A stretch of DNA of 64,000 nucleotides from assembly GCF_001420605.1 (NCBI RefSeq), contig NZ_LJIZ01000011.1:1-64000 (forward strand). The letters run 5' to 3'. Shown here piece after piece: positions 56,419-64,000 of this stretch. The stretch is from Bacillus sp. FJAT-25509. GTDB taxonomy: Bacteria; Bacillota; Bacilli; Bacillales; Bacillaceae_G. The notes under the pieces were generated by a model, which did not search any database, was not told where the DNA came from, and saw only the letters and a list, made by a program, of their open reading frames with translations. The position numbers were made by a program, and so were the translations under genes. Position 1 is the stretch's first letter, and each line of letters starts with the position of its first letter.

Positions 56419-58086
56419 ATGAAATTTCTTAAAAATGATCAAGCTGCCGTATTCGCACTAGGTGGCTTAGGGGAAATTGGTAAAAATACATACGCAGTAC
56501 AATATCAAGATGAAATTATATTAATAGATGCCGGAATCAAGTTCCCTGAAGATGAGCTACTAGGGATAGACTACGTTATACCTGATTATTCCTACTTAGT
56601 TCGAAATGAGGAAAAAATTAAAGGTTTATTTATCACTCACGGACATGAAGACCACATTGGTGGTATTCCATATTTATTAAGAGAATTAAACATTCCAATT
56701 TATGGTGGTAAACTTGCCTTAGCTTTAATCAAAAATAAACTTGAAGAGCACGGTCTATTACGTAAAGCTAAATTAATAGAAATCAAAGAAGATGACATCA
56801 TCAAATTCAGAAAAACTAGTGTTACATTTTACCGTACTACACATAGTATTCCTGATTGTTATGGTATCGTCGTTAAAACTCCTCAAGGACAAGTTGTCCA
56901 TACAGGTGATTTTAAATTTGATTTCACACCTGTTGGAGATTCGGCTAATTTAACTAAAATGGCTGAAATAGGAAAAGAAGGTGTCTTATGCTTACTTTCA
57001 GATAGTACGAACAGTGAGGTTTCTCACTTTACGATGTCAGAAAGAAAAGTTGGTGACACGATCAGTGAAATTTTCCGTAAGGTTGATGGTCGTATCATTT
57101 TTGCTACTTTCGCTTCTAATATTCACCGTCTTCAACAAGTTGTCGAATCTGCTATTGCAAACGGACGTAAAATTGCTGTTTTTGGTAGAAGTATGGAAGC
57201 AAATATCGAGATCGGTCATGACCTAGGATATATCAAATGTCCTAAAGATACATTTATTGATGCATCTCAAATTAATCGTATTCCGGCTAACCAATTAGTC
57301 ATTTTATGTACAGGTAGTCAAGGTGAGCCTATGGCTGCATTATCACGTATAGCAAATGGTACACATCGTCAAATTCAAATTATTCCTGGAGATACTGTAG
57401 TATTTTCTTCTTCACCAATTCCAGGTAATACAATGAGCGTAAATCGTACAATTAACTTACTATATCGTGCTGGCGCTGAAGTAATTCATGGATCATTAAA
57501 TGATATTCATACTAGTGGTCATGGTGGTCAAGAAGAGCAAAAATTAATGCTTAGACTGATGAAACCTAAATACTTTATGCCGATTCACGGTGAATATAGA
57601 ATGCAGCGCATGCATGCTAAGCTTGCTATGGACTGTGGAGTACCTGAAGAAAACTGCTTTATCATGGATAATGGTGAAGTTTTAGCTCTTCGTGCCGACG
57701 AGGCTATGGTTGCAGGAAAAGTACCTTCTGGTAATGTTTATATTGATGGAAGCGGTATCGGGGATATTGGTAATATCGTTTTAAGAGACCGTAGAATTTT
57801 ATCTGAAGAAGGTCTTGTAATCGTTGTCGTAAGCATCGATATGAAGGAATTTAAAATCTCAGCAGGCCCAGATATCATTTCACGCGGTTTCGTTTATATG
57901 AGAGAAAGTGGCGATTTAATAAACGAAGCACAAGCAATGATTTCTACTCATTTAAACAAAATCATGGAACGTAAAACTTCTCAATGGTCAGAAATAAAAA
58001 ATGAAATTACTGATACTTTATCACCTTTCTTATACGAAAAAACAAAACGTAAACCAATGATTCTCCCAATTATTATGGAAGTTTAA
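56419..58086 (+). CDS. rnjA: ribonuclease J1
   Basis: A 555-aa metallo-beta-lactamase/beta-CASP exo- and endoribonuclease, central to mRNA decay. The metal motif is [10 protein letters not shown]; further ligands are in VHTGDFKFD and the C-terminal [10 protein letters not shown] and IHGEYR. The whole chain reads almost unchanged from B. subtilis RNase J1 (ends [12 protein letters not shown]). It is co-transcribed with rpoY. In B. subtilis RNase J1 associates with GapA via SR1P, which is also encoded here. Confidence 0.98.
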   Translation: MKFLKNDQAAVFALGGLGEIGKNTYAVQYQDEIILIDAGIKFPEDELLGIDYVIPDYSYLVRNEEKIKGLFITHGHEDHIGGIPYLLRELNIPIYGGKLALALIKNKLEEHGLLRKAKLIEIKEDDIIKFRKTSVTFYRTTHSIPDCYGIVVKTPQGQVVHTGDFKFDFTPVGDSANLTKMAEIGKEGVLCLLSDSTNSEVSHFTMSERKVGDTISEIFRKVDGRIIFATFASNIHRLQQVVESAIANGRKIAVFGRSMEANIEIGHDLGYIKCPKDTFIDASQINRIPANQLVILCTGSQGEPMAALSRIANGTHRQIQIIPGDTVVFSSSPIPGNTMSVNRTINLLYRAGAEVIHGSLNDIHTSGHGGQEEQKLMLRLMKPKYFMPIHGEYRMQRMHAKLAMDCGVPEENCFIMDNGEVLALRADEAMVAGKVPSGNVYIDGSGIGDIGNIVLRDRRILSEEGLVIVVVSIDMKEFKISAGPDIISRGFVYMRESGDLINEAQAMISTHLNKIMERKTSQWSEIKNEITDTLSPFLYEKTKRKPMILPIIMEV

Positions 58087-58101
58087 TCATTAGGACATGT
58101 T

Positions 58102-58150
58102 AAAAGGGCGATCTCAAAAGTCAAAATACTTTTGAGACCGCCCTTTTTTT
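58102..58150 (+). terminator. rnjA terminator
   Basis: A long stem, AAAAGGGCGATCTCAAAAG against its near-complement, followed by seven or more T. Confidence 0.92.
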
Positions 58151-58206
58151 ATAAAAATGCAATGTTAAATTTATTGTTGATTTTGAACTAAAATAAGGTT
58201 TTCTAA

Positions 58207-58485
58207 TTAGACAACCTTAGGAACACTTATACCACTAATGCACTGCGCTAGTTCAATACTTATCCCAAAAATAAATTTAAAATGATTACGTTTCTTTTTT
58301 ATACGTTTAAAGCCTTCTTTTGAGTCAATTATTATAACTGTTCTAGCTAGCCAAATTCTTATATATAAAGAATTAATTTTTAAGGGTCCAATAATTCCCT
58401 TTTCTTCAAATTCTGTCCCATCTTCTAATTCTGTTTCTGTCCTAACTAACCAAGTATTACCGATTCCAAACTCAATAAATTTCAA
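58207..58485 (-). CDS. DUF3977-like protein
   Basis: A 92-aa protein with FGIGNTWLVRTETELEDGTE and EEKGIIGPLKINSLYIRIW, the pattern I associate with the DUF3977 family of Bacillaceae. Function unknown. TTG 58485 after GGGAGAG restores the family N-terminus, while the frame itself opens at 58521. It is one of two accessory genes between rnjA and cydB. Confidence 0.65.
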   Translation of the reverse strand: MKFIEFGIGNTWLVRTETELEDGTEFEEKGIIGPLKINSLYIRIWLARTVIIIDSKEGFKRIKKKRNHFKFIFGISIELAQCISGISVPKVV

Positions 58486-58564
58486 ACAAAACTCTCCCTT
58501 TTTAAAAGATAACTTATACAACTATTACATTGCGTTAGTTACATAAAAAAATCGAATGCTCTAT

Positions 58565-59023
58565 TTAAATCCCCAAATGATATAAATAAAAATTACCTTC
58601 TGATAATTTCTCTGCCATTGCTATCATTTTTTCTACTTTGCTAATTAATTCGTCTCGATTGATGAATAACTTTTCATATTCTCCATATCCATCATCTTCC
58701 TCATAAACAAAATTACCTCTAAGTTTTAACACTTTGGGTCCATTTCTAAATAAGTCTTTCCATGAAGTAAATATTGCAATTATCTTTTCTGAAGACTGTT
58801 GTTCAAATAGAGTCTCTCCATAATAATTAAGTCCTTTTCTATTCATGTTCCCACTAGTTGATGGATTTTTACTAGGTATCCAATTTAAAGAGTCCATTAT
58901 ATATTGGATAATATCATCATGTATTCTAACGCTTTCAATTACATTATTGTTTTTTCTTAATTTCCAAATTTGGTTTACGCTAATTGTATCTGGAATAAGA
59001 TAAAATTCATGCTCTAACCCCAT
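58565..59023 (-). CDS. hypothetical protein, 152 aa
   Basis: A cytosolic protein that I do not recognise. It begins with strand-rich sequence (HEFYLIPDTISVNQIWKL), has a central acidic loop (YEEDDGYGEY) and a helical C-terminal third (RDELISKVEKMIAMAEKLSE). The small acidic profile and accessory position would fit an immunity-type protein, but there is no direct evidence. ATG 59023 is preceded by AGGAGG. Confidence 0.65.
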   Translation of the reverse strand: MGLEHEFYLIPDTISVNQIWKLRKNNNVIESVRIHDDIIQYIMDSLNWIPSKNPSTSGNMNRKGLNYYGETLFEQQSSEKIIAIFTSWKDLFRNGPKVLKLRGNFVYEEDDGYGEYEKLFINRDELISKVEKMIAMAEKLSEGNFYLYHLGI

Positions 59024-59140
59024 TAATTCCTCCTAAATAGTCTTTTTGTTAATTTTATAATACCATTTCTTATGAAACTAAACCGCCACTTAGTTGCATA
59101 AGTAAATCAGCAAACTGTTTTCACAGAGCCTATAAAAAAT

Positions 59141-59170
59141 AAAAAACCACAGAATTCATTAATTCGTGGT
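59141..59170 (-). terminator. cydB-like gene terminator
   Basis: Stem ACCACAGAATT/AATTCGTGGT with a T run on the minus strand. Confidence 0.82.
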
Positions 59171-59200
59171 ATTCCATAATAATAAATATTTATCTTCTTA

Positions 59201-60235
59201 TTAATCTTGAAAGTCATTTTTATCATTACTTTTTAAAAACACTTTCATAAAGAAAGGTTTATTAAGAACTAAAAATATAAAATACACAGTAAATAAGATA
59301 AAAAATACTACAAACAGTATAATTAGCACGATTGCTAAACTACTCTTAGCAAAACTTGTTTCGATTCTTAAATAAGGATATAAGATAAATGGTAGATGAC
59401 TTATTCCATATCCAAAAAATGCGAAGAAATATTGCAATAATACTAATATAAACGCTAAACCATATCTTTTTCTTTTTATTACAAAATAAATCGCTATACA
59501 AAAGCAAATAAAAGATAGAAGGAAGAATTCCCATACATTATGCATTCGATCAAAATGAACTTTATTATGTAATTTCATTGACAAAAATACGATGATACTT
59601 GAAATAATAGTTGGTAATGACCACACTAGTACATACTTTCTTAATTTAATTTCCGACTCTGTATCATTTATAAGATTTGCAGAATAAATTAAAAACATTG
59701 CACTAATAAATAGAACTGAACATACAGCTAAAAGCATTACAGATAGTGAATATGAATTCGTAATTAATTTAAATGGATAAAATCGTATATCTGTTCCATT
59801 CTCGATAATAAAACCACCTTCAGAAATTGTTAAAACAGTCGATAATGTAACAGGTATCAATAGACTTGTCGCGCCATACAAAATTAAAAAGAACTTACTC
59901 CTATTTCCGCCGTATTGCTGAAAAGTATAAAACGAGCCCCTAATTGCTAAAAAAATCATCGCTACACTACCTGGAACTAATAGTGGAACACCATAATAAT
60001 ATGCTACCCTCGGGAATATACCAACTACTCCTATAAAGAAGAAAATGAAAAATAATGTAGCCAGCTCCCAAATAGATGAAAGATGTCGATTTATTAAGCC
60101 AATTAATTTTGGTTCTTCTTTAGTTGTAATCGTATAAAACGCATAAAATCCTGCACCAAAATCAATTGAAGCAATAATCATGTAGGCATATAAAAACAAC
60201 CATAAGATAAAGATTGCGATTGTTTGAATCTCCAA
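59201..60235 (-). CDS. orphan cytochrome bd-type oxidase subunit II (CydB/YthB-like)
   Basis: A 344-aa membrane protein with eight or nine TM segments. The N-terminus LYAYMIIASIDFGAGFYAFY matches the CydB first helix with its conserved Asp-Phe-Gly. Two halves repeat this helical pattern. In other genomes subunit II pairs with CydA, which binds the hemes. No cydA is in the window, so this copy may be unpartnered, act with a distant cydA, or have another role. Its last helix runs into a basic tail. Confidence 0.82.
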   Translation of the reverse strand: MEIQTIAIFILWLFLYAYMIIASIDFGAGFYAFYTITTKEEPKLIGLINRHLSSIWELATLFFIFFFIGVVGIFPRVAYYYGVPLLVPGSVAMIFLAIRGSFYTFQQYGGNRSKFFLILYGATSLLIPVTLSTVLTISEGGFIIENGTDIRFYPFKLITNSYSLSVMLLAVCSVLFISAMFLIYSANLINDTESEIKLRKYVLVWSLPTIISSIIVFLSMKLHNKVHFDRMHNVWEFFLLSFICFCIAIYFVIKRKRYGLAFILVLLQYFFAFFGYGISHLPFILYPYLRIETSFAKSSLAIVLIILFVVFFILFTVYFIFLVLNKPFFMKVFLKSNDKNDFQD

Positions 60236-60343
60236 ACTTTTTTCCTCCTACAGAATAATTCCTTAAACTAAAGATTAGTTTTCTTTCATTATAACTATAA
60301 AATACACTTTCTACTAGTTTCAAGATGAAGATTGCTCAAACAC

Positions 60344-60369
60344 AAAAAGAGACTTTTAAAAAAAGTCTC
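60344..60369 (-). terminator. ykuV terminator
   Basis: GAGACTTTT/AAAAGTCTC stem with a T run on the minus strand. Confidence 0.85.
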
Positions 60370-60393
60370 CCAAGTGATGATGCAATCTGAAAA

Positions 60394-60849
60394 TTATTCT
60401 ACTTTTGCCGCTTCATCTAGTACGCGATTAACACGTTTTTCTAACATTGGCATTCCGCCTTCTCCAGCTTGGAAGTGGCGTAATACACCTGTTTTATCAA
60501 ATACGTAATATGATGGTACGTATTTATTTTCAAAAGCATCTGTAATTGTATGTTGGTTATCAACTAATATTGTTTGTGTAATTCCATGTTCTTCAGCAAC
60601 TTCTTTAATTTTATCGATATCTAAATCATCTTCAGATCTTGGCATATGAACACTTACTACATTTAATCGATCTTTATATTCATCTCTGAAAGCATTAATG
60701 TTTGGCATTGCTACTTTACATAAATGGCAACTAACAGACCAAAAATGAATTAATGTTGGTTTGTCACCGATTAGGTTTTCTTTTTGAATTTCTCCATTTA
60801 ATACTGTTGTTGCACCATCTAATTCAGGCATTGGTGAGCGCAGTCTCAT
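60394..60849 (-). CDS. ykuV: thiol-disulfide oxidoreductase YkuV
   Basis: A 151-aa TlpA/ResA-type thioredoxin-fold protein without a signal peptide, hence cytosolic. The redox motif is FWSVSCHLCKVAMP (CHLC) and the cis-Pro loop is YVPSYYVFD. B. subtilis YkuV has the same length and lies next to ykuU; it is thought to serve as an electron donor under oxidative stress. ATG follows AGGAGG. A dispersed repeat separates it from ykuU. Confidence 0.93.
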   Translation of the reverse strand: MRLRSPMPELDGATTVLNGEIQKENLIGDKPTLIHFWSVSCHLCKVAMPNINAFRDEYKDRLNVVSVHMPRSEDDLDIDKIKEVAEEHGITQTILVDNQHTITDAFENKYVPSYYVFDKTGVLRHFQAGEGGMPMLEKRVNRVLDEAAKVE

Positions 60850-60899
60850 TTTATAGTCCTCCTACTTGTTTCATTAGCTCTAAGTGAGCTTGTTCTACT

Positions 60900-61025
60900 T
60901 TTCGTTTTGTCTAGTTCCAGGCGTTAGACCCTCGAGGTCATAAGTCAATGACCGATAAAAGTAAAAACCAACTTTTCTCGGTCCTTGCCTTATGCTTGTC
61001 GGGTCTTTAACAAACGCCTTCCACT
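60900..61025. repeat. Bacillus-type intergenic repeat (TTGTCTAGTTCC...CTTTTCG)
   Basis: About 125 bp between ykuU and ykuV. It begins TTTTGTCTAGTTCCAGGCG, has a central inverted pair (GACCCTCGAGGTCATAAG against CTTATGCTTGTCGGGTC) and ends AACAAACGCCTTCCACTTTT. I recognise this block as a widespread intergenic repeat in Bacillus genomes, where the intact form reads GCGCTTCCGCTTTT at the end. Non-coding. Confidence 0.75.
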
Positions 61026-61044
61026 TTTCGTAATTGTGTTTAAA

Positions 61045-61069
61045 AAGGCCTAACTATGAGTTAGACCTT
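61045..61069 (-). terminator. ykuU terminator
   Basis: AAGGCCTAACT/AGTTAGACCTT stem, T-rich on the minus strand. Confidence 0.82.
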
Positions 61070-61095
61070 TGACATTAATTCTTAATTGTTTAGAA

Positions 61096-61638
61096 TTATA
61101 GAGTTGCTTGACCTGGTTTCCAGTTAGCTGGGCAAAGTCCACCAGTTTGTAAAGCTTGAAGTACACGTAAAACTTCATCAACTTCACGACCGATGTTGTT
61201 ATGGTGTACTACTTGGTACATTAATTCACCCTCTGGGCTGATGATGAATAATCCACGTAATGCAATACCTTCTTCTTCAATTAATACGCCATAGTCACGA
61301 GAAATAGCGTGGTTTGTATCTGCACCTAATGCATATTTTAATTGACCTAAGCCATTATCTTTACGATCAGTGTTGATCCATGCTAAGTGAGTGTGAATTG
61401 TATCTGTAGAAACACCTACAACTTCTGCATCAAGATCTTCAAACTCGTCGTAACGATCAGAGATTGCTACGATTTCAGTTGGACATACAAAAGTGAAGTC
61501 CATTGGATAGAAGTATAATACTGTCCATTTATCGTTTTTCATGTTTTCTTCTAAGCTTACTTTACCAAATTCTTTATTTGCTAAAACTGCTTCCATTTCA
61601 AAGCGTGGTGCTTGTTTTCCTACTAAACGTTCTGCCAT
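61096..61638 (-). CDS. ykuU: 2-Cys peroxiredoxin YkuU (AhpC/TSA family)
   Basis: A 180-aa typical 2-Cys peroxiredoxin. The peroxidatic Cys is in DFTFVCPTE (about residue 52) and the resolving Cys is in GGLCPANWK near the C-terminus. It reduces hydrogen peroxide and alkyl peroxides. ATG 61638 after GGAGGT gives exactly the B. subtilis YkuU length; the frame opens at 61653. It is probably reduced by YkuV or thioredoxin. Confidence 0.95.
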   Translation of the reverse strand: MAERLVGKQAPRFEMEAVLANKEFGKVSLEENMKNDKWTVLYFYPMDFTFVCPTEIVAISDRYDEFEDLDAEVVGVSTDTIHTHLAWINTDRKDNGLGQLKYALGADTNHAISRDYGVLIEEEGIALRGLFIISPEGELMYQVVHHNNIGREVDEVLRVLQALQTGGLCPANWKPGQATL

Positions 61639-61749
61639 CGTTATTACCTCCAATATTTATGTAACTATTTATCATACAAGTGATATTATAGTAAACTACT
61701 TATTTAAAGTCAATATTAATTTATAATTATTATTAACTGAAAATCATTT

Positions 61750-62865
61750 TCATTGTTGCTTTTTCATAAAGTCAGATATAAATCGAATCATTAATGGAAT
61801 TACATTTTCATCTGGGTTTAATTTTTGATTATGGAGTCCGAATTCCGAATTTACGCCAATCCAAAACATCAGGCCTGGAATTTCTTTTGTCATATAACCA
61901 AAATCTTCACCTGTCATTGCAACATTGCAAAGCACGGCCTCAATACCGTCATATTGTTTCGCAAAATTAAAAAATTCATTCGTCAACGATTCATCGTTTA
62001 TTACTCCATAGTAATTACTTCCAAAATCTACTTCTATTTTACACTGAAAACTCTCTTGAAATCCATTCACAAGACTTTCAATTCTATTTTTTAATTTCAG
62101 CATTGCTTCTTCACTTAACGCTCGCATCGTACCTTCTATTCGAACATGATCTGCAATAACATTTTGAACTGTACCACCAGTTATTTTTCCAATCGTAATG
62201 ACAGCACTATCTAATGGATTTACATTTCTTGATACTACTGATTGAACTTGAGTGATAAAATGACTTGATGCAACGATCATATCATTCGTTAAATGAGGGA
62301 AAGCTGCGTGACCGCTTAAGCCATGAAAATCAATAAAAAGTTCTGATGTATGCGCAAATAACATACCAGGTTTCGTTGCAATTGTACCAACAGGATATTC
62401 AGGTGCTATATGTAAACCATAGATTACATCTGGTTTAAATGGTTTAAATTCTTCACTTTTAAGTAAGGGTTCCGCTCCACCTGGGCCTTCCTCTGCTGGT
62501 TGAAAAATAAATACGACATCGTCATCGATTGGCTCATTAACAATATTAGTCAGAACACCAAGCGCAATGCTCATATGTACATCATGGCCACAGGCATGCA
62601 TATTGCCTTCATGAATCGATGAAAACTCTAATCCTGTGTTTTCTTTCATTGGTAATCCATCAATGTCTGTACGGTAACCAATCGTTCTAGTAGATTTTAA
62701 CCCTTTTACTCGAACGAAAATACCTGTTCTCCATGTATCAATTACCATTCTTTCTTGATTTAAACTAGATAAATAATCTAGTAAATACGCTTGTGTTTTG
62801 AATTCTTGAAAACCAAGTTCAGGGATTAAATGTAAATCCCTTCTAATTTTAATAAATGAATCCAT
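61750..62865 (-). CDS. ykuR: N-acetyldiaminopimelate deacetylase YkuR
   Basis: A 371-aa M20 metallohydrolase of the lysine/diaminopimelate acetylase branch. Metal motifs are [11 protein letters not shown] and [13 protein letters not shown]; a lid domain (about 170-285) and the C-terminal MTGEDFGYM follow. With DapH it performs the acetyl route to meso-diaminopimelate for peptidoglycan and lysine. It lies 55 bp after dapH with a hairpin between them. Confidence 0.94.
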   Translation of the reverse strand: MDSFIKIRRDLHLIPELGFQEFKTQAYLLDYLSSLNQERMVIDTWRTGIFVRVKGLKSTRTIGYRTDIDGLPMKENTGLEFSSIHEGNMHACGHDVHMSIALGVLTNIVNEPIDDDVVFIFQPAEEGPGGAEPLLKSEEFKPFKPDVIYGLHIAPEYPVGTIATKPGMLFAHTSELFIDFHGLSGHAAFPHLTNDMIVASSHFITQVQSVVSRNVNPLDSAVITIGKITGGTVQNVIADHVRIEGTMRALSEEAMLKLKNRIESLVNGFQESFQCKIEVDFGSNYYGVINDESLTNEFFNFAKQYDGIEAVLCNVAMTGEDFGYMTKEIPGLMFWIGVNSEFGLHNQKLNPDENVIPLMIRFISDFMKKQQ

Positions 62866-62877
62866 TTTAACTCCTCC

Positions 62878-62909
62878 AAAAAAAGCGTAGAAAAATAAAT
62901 TCTACGCTT
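62878..62909 (-). terminator. hairpin/terminator between dapH and ykuR
   Basis: AAGCGTAGA/TCTACGCTT stem followed by seven T on the minus strand. It is a full terminator signature inside an operon, so partial read-through probably sets the dapH:ykuR ratio. Confidence 0.8.
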
Positions 62910-62920
62910 ACTTCTTGTTA

Positions 62921-63637
62921 TTATTGATTTAGTTGACGTAAAGCCTGAATGATTTCAGTTTTTGAAATTGTTTTATCATCGATATCTTTGATTTTTCTAG
63001 CAGGAACACCTGCAACCACAGTATAAGGAGCAACGTCTTCAGTAACAATTGCACCTGCAGCTACTACTGCGCCTTCACCTACTCTAATACCTTCTAAAAC
63101 TACTGCATTTGCACCAATTAGTACATTGTCTTCAAGAATAACTGGGTTTGCTGATGGTGGCTCAATTACGCCAGCTAAAACAGCACCAGCACCTACGTGA
63201 CAGTTTTTACCTGTTGTAGCACGACCACCAAGTACGGCGTTCATATCGATCATTGTACCTTCTCCAATTACTGCACCGATATTAATTACAGCACCCATCA
63301 TAATAACTGAATTGTCACCAATTGTAACTTGATCACGAATAAACGCACCTGGCTCGATACGAGCTTTAATACCTTTAGCATCTAAAAGTGGAATTGCTGA
63401 ATTACGACGATCTGATTCTACTACATAATCTTCTATGTATTCTTTTTGCTCTTCAAGGATTACTTTAACATCATCCCACTCACCAAATAAAACTCCAGAA
63501 TTTTGAGAAATAAATGATTGAACTGATTCAGAAATAGTAAGCTTGTCTAATTGACCTTTTACATAAACCTTTACAGGTGTTTTTTTCGTGCTATTTGCAA
63601 TAAATGCAATAATTTCATTTGCGTCCATTAATTTCAT
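62921..63637 (-). CDS. dapH: tetrahydrodipicolinate N-acetyltransferase DapH
   Basis: A 238-aa left-handed beta-helix acyltransferase. The N-terminal domain [20 protein letters not shown] is the family signature, followed by hexapeptide repeats (about 90-215; for example [20 protein letters not shown] and [15 protein letters not shown]). It acetylates tetrahydrodipicolinate with acetyl-CoA. ATG follows GGGGGC. It is the first gene of the dapH-ykuR pair. Confidence 0.96.
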   Translation of the reverse strand: MKLMDANEIIAFIANSTKKTPVKVYVKGQLDKLTISESVQSFISQNSGVLFGEWDDVKVILEEQKEYIEDYVVESDRRNSAIPLLDAKGIKARIEPGAFIRDQVTIGDNSVIMMGAVINIGAVIGEGTMIDMNAVLGGRATTGKNCHVGAGAVLAGVIEPPSANPVILEDNVLIGANAVVLEGIRVGEGAVVAAGAIVTEDVAPYTVVAGVPARKIKDIDDKTISKTEIIQALRQLNQ

Positions 63638-63713
63638 AATGAATTGCCCCCTTTATTATTATCAATAAGAATACTCTATCAAATCTAGTAAGTAACTAGC
63701 AACATTTTGTCGA

Positions 63714-64000
63714 TTAATCTTTATTTTTTTTTCGAATTGATTCTATAAATCCTTCTACTTGTTTTAATTTCATTGCATCTCGATTATAAAGTAAGTATGT
63801 ATCGCGATATAAACCTGATTGTTCTTTTGTAATTAAAGGTGTTTTTATAATATTTTCATCACTAACATCATGTAATACAGAGGAAGGTAAGATCGCAAAG
63901 CCTAAACCATTCAAAACAAATTGCTTACATGTTTCAATTTGATCGACTACAATTTCATGTTTTGGTAATGAATTAAAATGCTCATACCACCATGACTGGA
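63714..64000 (-). CDS. ccpC: LysR family regulator, CcpC-like (C-terminal part, runs off the window)
   Basis: The last 94 codons of a LysR effector-binding domain. The reading continues to the window edge: it contains SWWYEHFNSLP, VVDQIETCKQFVLNGLGFAI and NRDAMKLKQVEGFIESI. The ETCKQFVLNGLGFAILPS region resembles B. subtilis CcpC (YkuM), the citrate-responsive repressor of citB and citZ, which also neighbours the dapH locus. The DNA-binding domain is outside the window, so the name is tentative. Confidence 0.75.
   Translation of the reverse strand, partial: QSWWYEHFNSLPKHEIVVDQIETCKQFVLNGLGFAILPSSVLHDVSDENIIKTPLITKEQSGLYRDTYLLYNRDAMKLKQVEGFIESIRKKNKD

Overview
The window is chromosomal DNA of a low-GC, endospore-forming Bacillaceae. 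I base this on near-complete synteny with the Bacillus subtilis ylbM...ylbA-cta-pycA-ftsW-yla-ykt-speA-pdh-ykrAB-rnjA block, followed by the ykuVU-ykuR-dapH-ccpC block, and on several sporulation genes (ylbJ, ylbD, tgl with a sigma-K-type promoter, a YjcZ-family protein). The Tgl, DUF1885 and DUF3977-like proteins resemble Bacillus cereus-type versions more than B. subtilis ones. A Gottfriedia/Bacillus-like genus is plausible but is only an inference. No rRNA, tRNA, CRISPR array or intact transposase gene was seen.

Layout. 0.3-11.7 kb: the ylb cluster (tmcAL, ylbL, ylbK, ylbJ, coaD, rsmD, ylbG, ricF/ylbF, a phosphatase-like gene, ylbE, ylbD, ylbC, a YugN-like gene). 11.8-13.2 kb and 21.6-27.9 kb: the cytochrome caa3 oxidase assembly and structural genes (ctaM, ctaG / ctaF, ctaE, ctaD, ctaC, ctaB, ctaA). 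In B. subtilis ctaF and ctaG are neighbours. Here they are split by about 8.4 kb that is visibly more GC-rich. This insert carries an EutH-type transporter, two M24 (prolidase/creatinase-fold) hydrolases, a sigma-54 activator, an AraC regulator and a DMT exporter. A consensus -24/-12 promoter with palindromic upstream sites precedes the M24-M24-eutH operon. This is the most unusual unit in the window: it looks like an acquired, inducible uptake-and-hydrolysis pathway for an unidentified substrate.

28-42 kb: pycA, ftsW, ylaN, ylaL, phoH-like ylaK, ylaI, ylaH, typA, ylaF, an inositol monophosphatase gene, ykzI, yktB, yktA. 42-46 kb: speA, tgl, then an SR1 dual-function RNA homologue encoding the 40-aa SR1P peptide, with CcpN-like operator sequences at its promoter, and small DUF genes. 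46.8-52 kb: pdhDCBA, the pyruvate dehydrogenase complex. 52-58 kb: ykyA, a YjcZ-family gene, def, ykrA, a DMT transporter, rpoY and rnjA. 58-64 kb: two hypothetical genes, an orphan cydB-like gene, ykuV/ykuU (thiol redox), ykuR/dapH (diaminopimelate synthesis) and the truncated end of a ccpC-like LysR gene.

The genes together form a central carbon and respiration neighbourhood: PdhABCD and PycA dispose of pyruvate, CtaA/B supply heme A and CtaC-F form the caa3 oxidase. The SR1/SR1P RNA is known in B. subtilis to answer to CcpN and to link GapA with RNase J1, whose gene rnjA is also here. Four intergenic repeats of three families occur, including two 132-bp copies of one family, one of which sits between duplicated copies of the speA terminator hairpin. 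Many genes start with TTG, GTG or even CTG; starts were moved where a Shine-Dalgarno sequence decided them.
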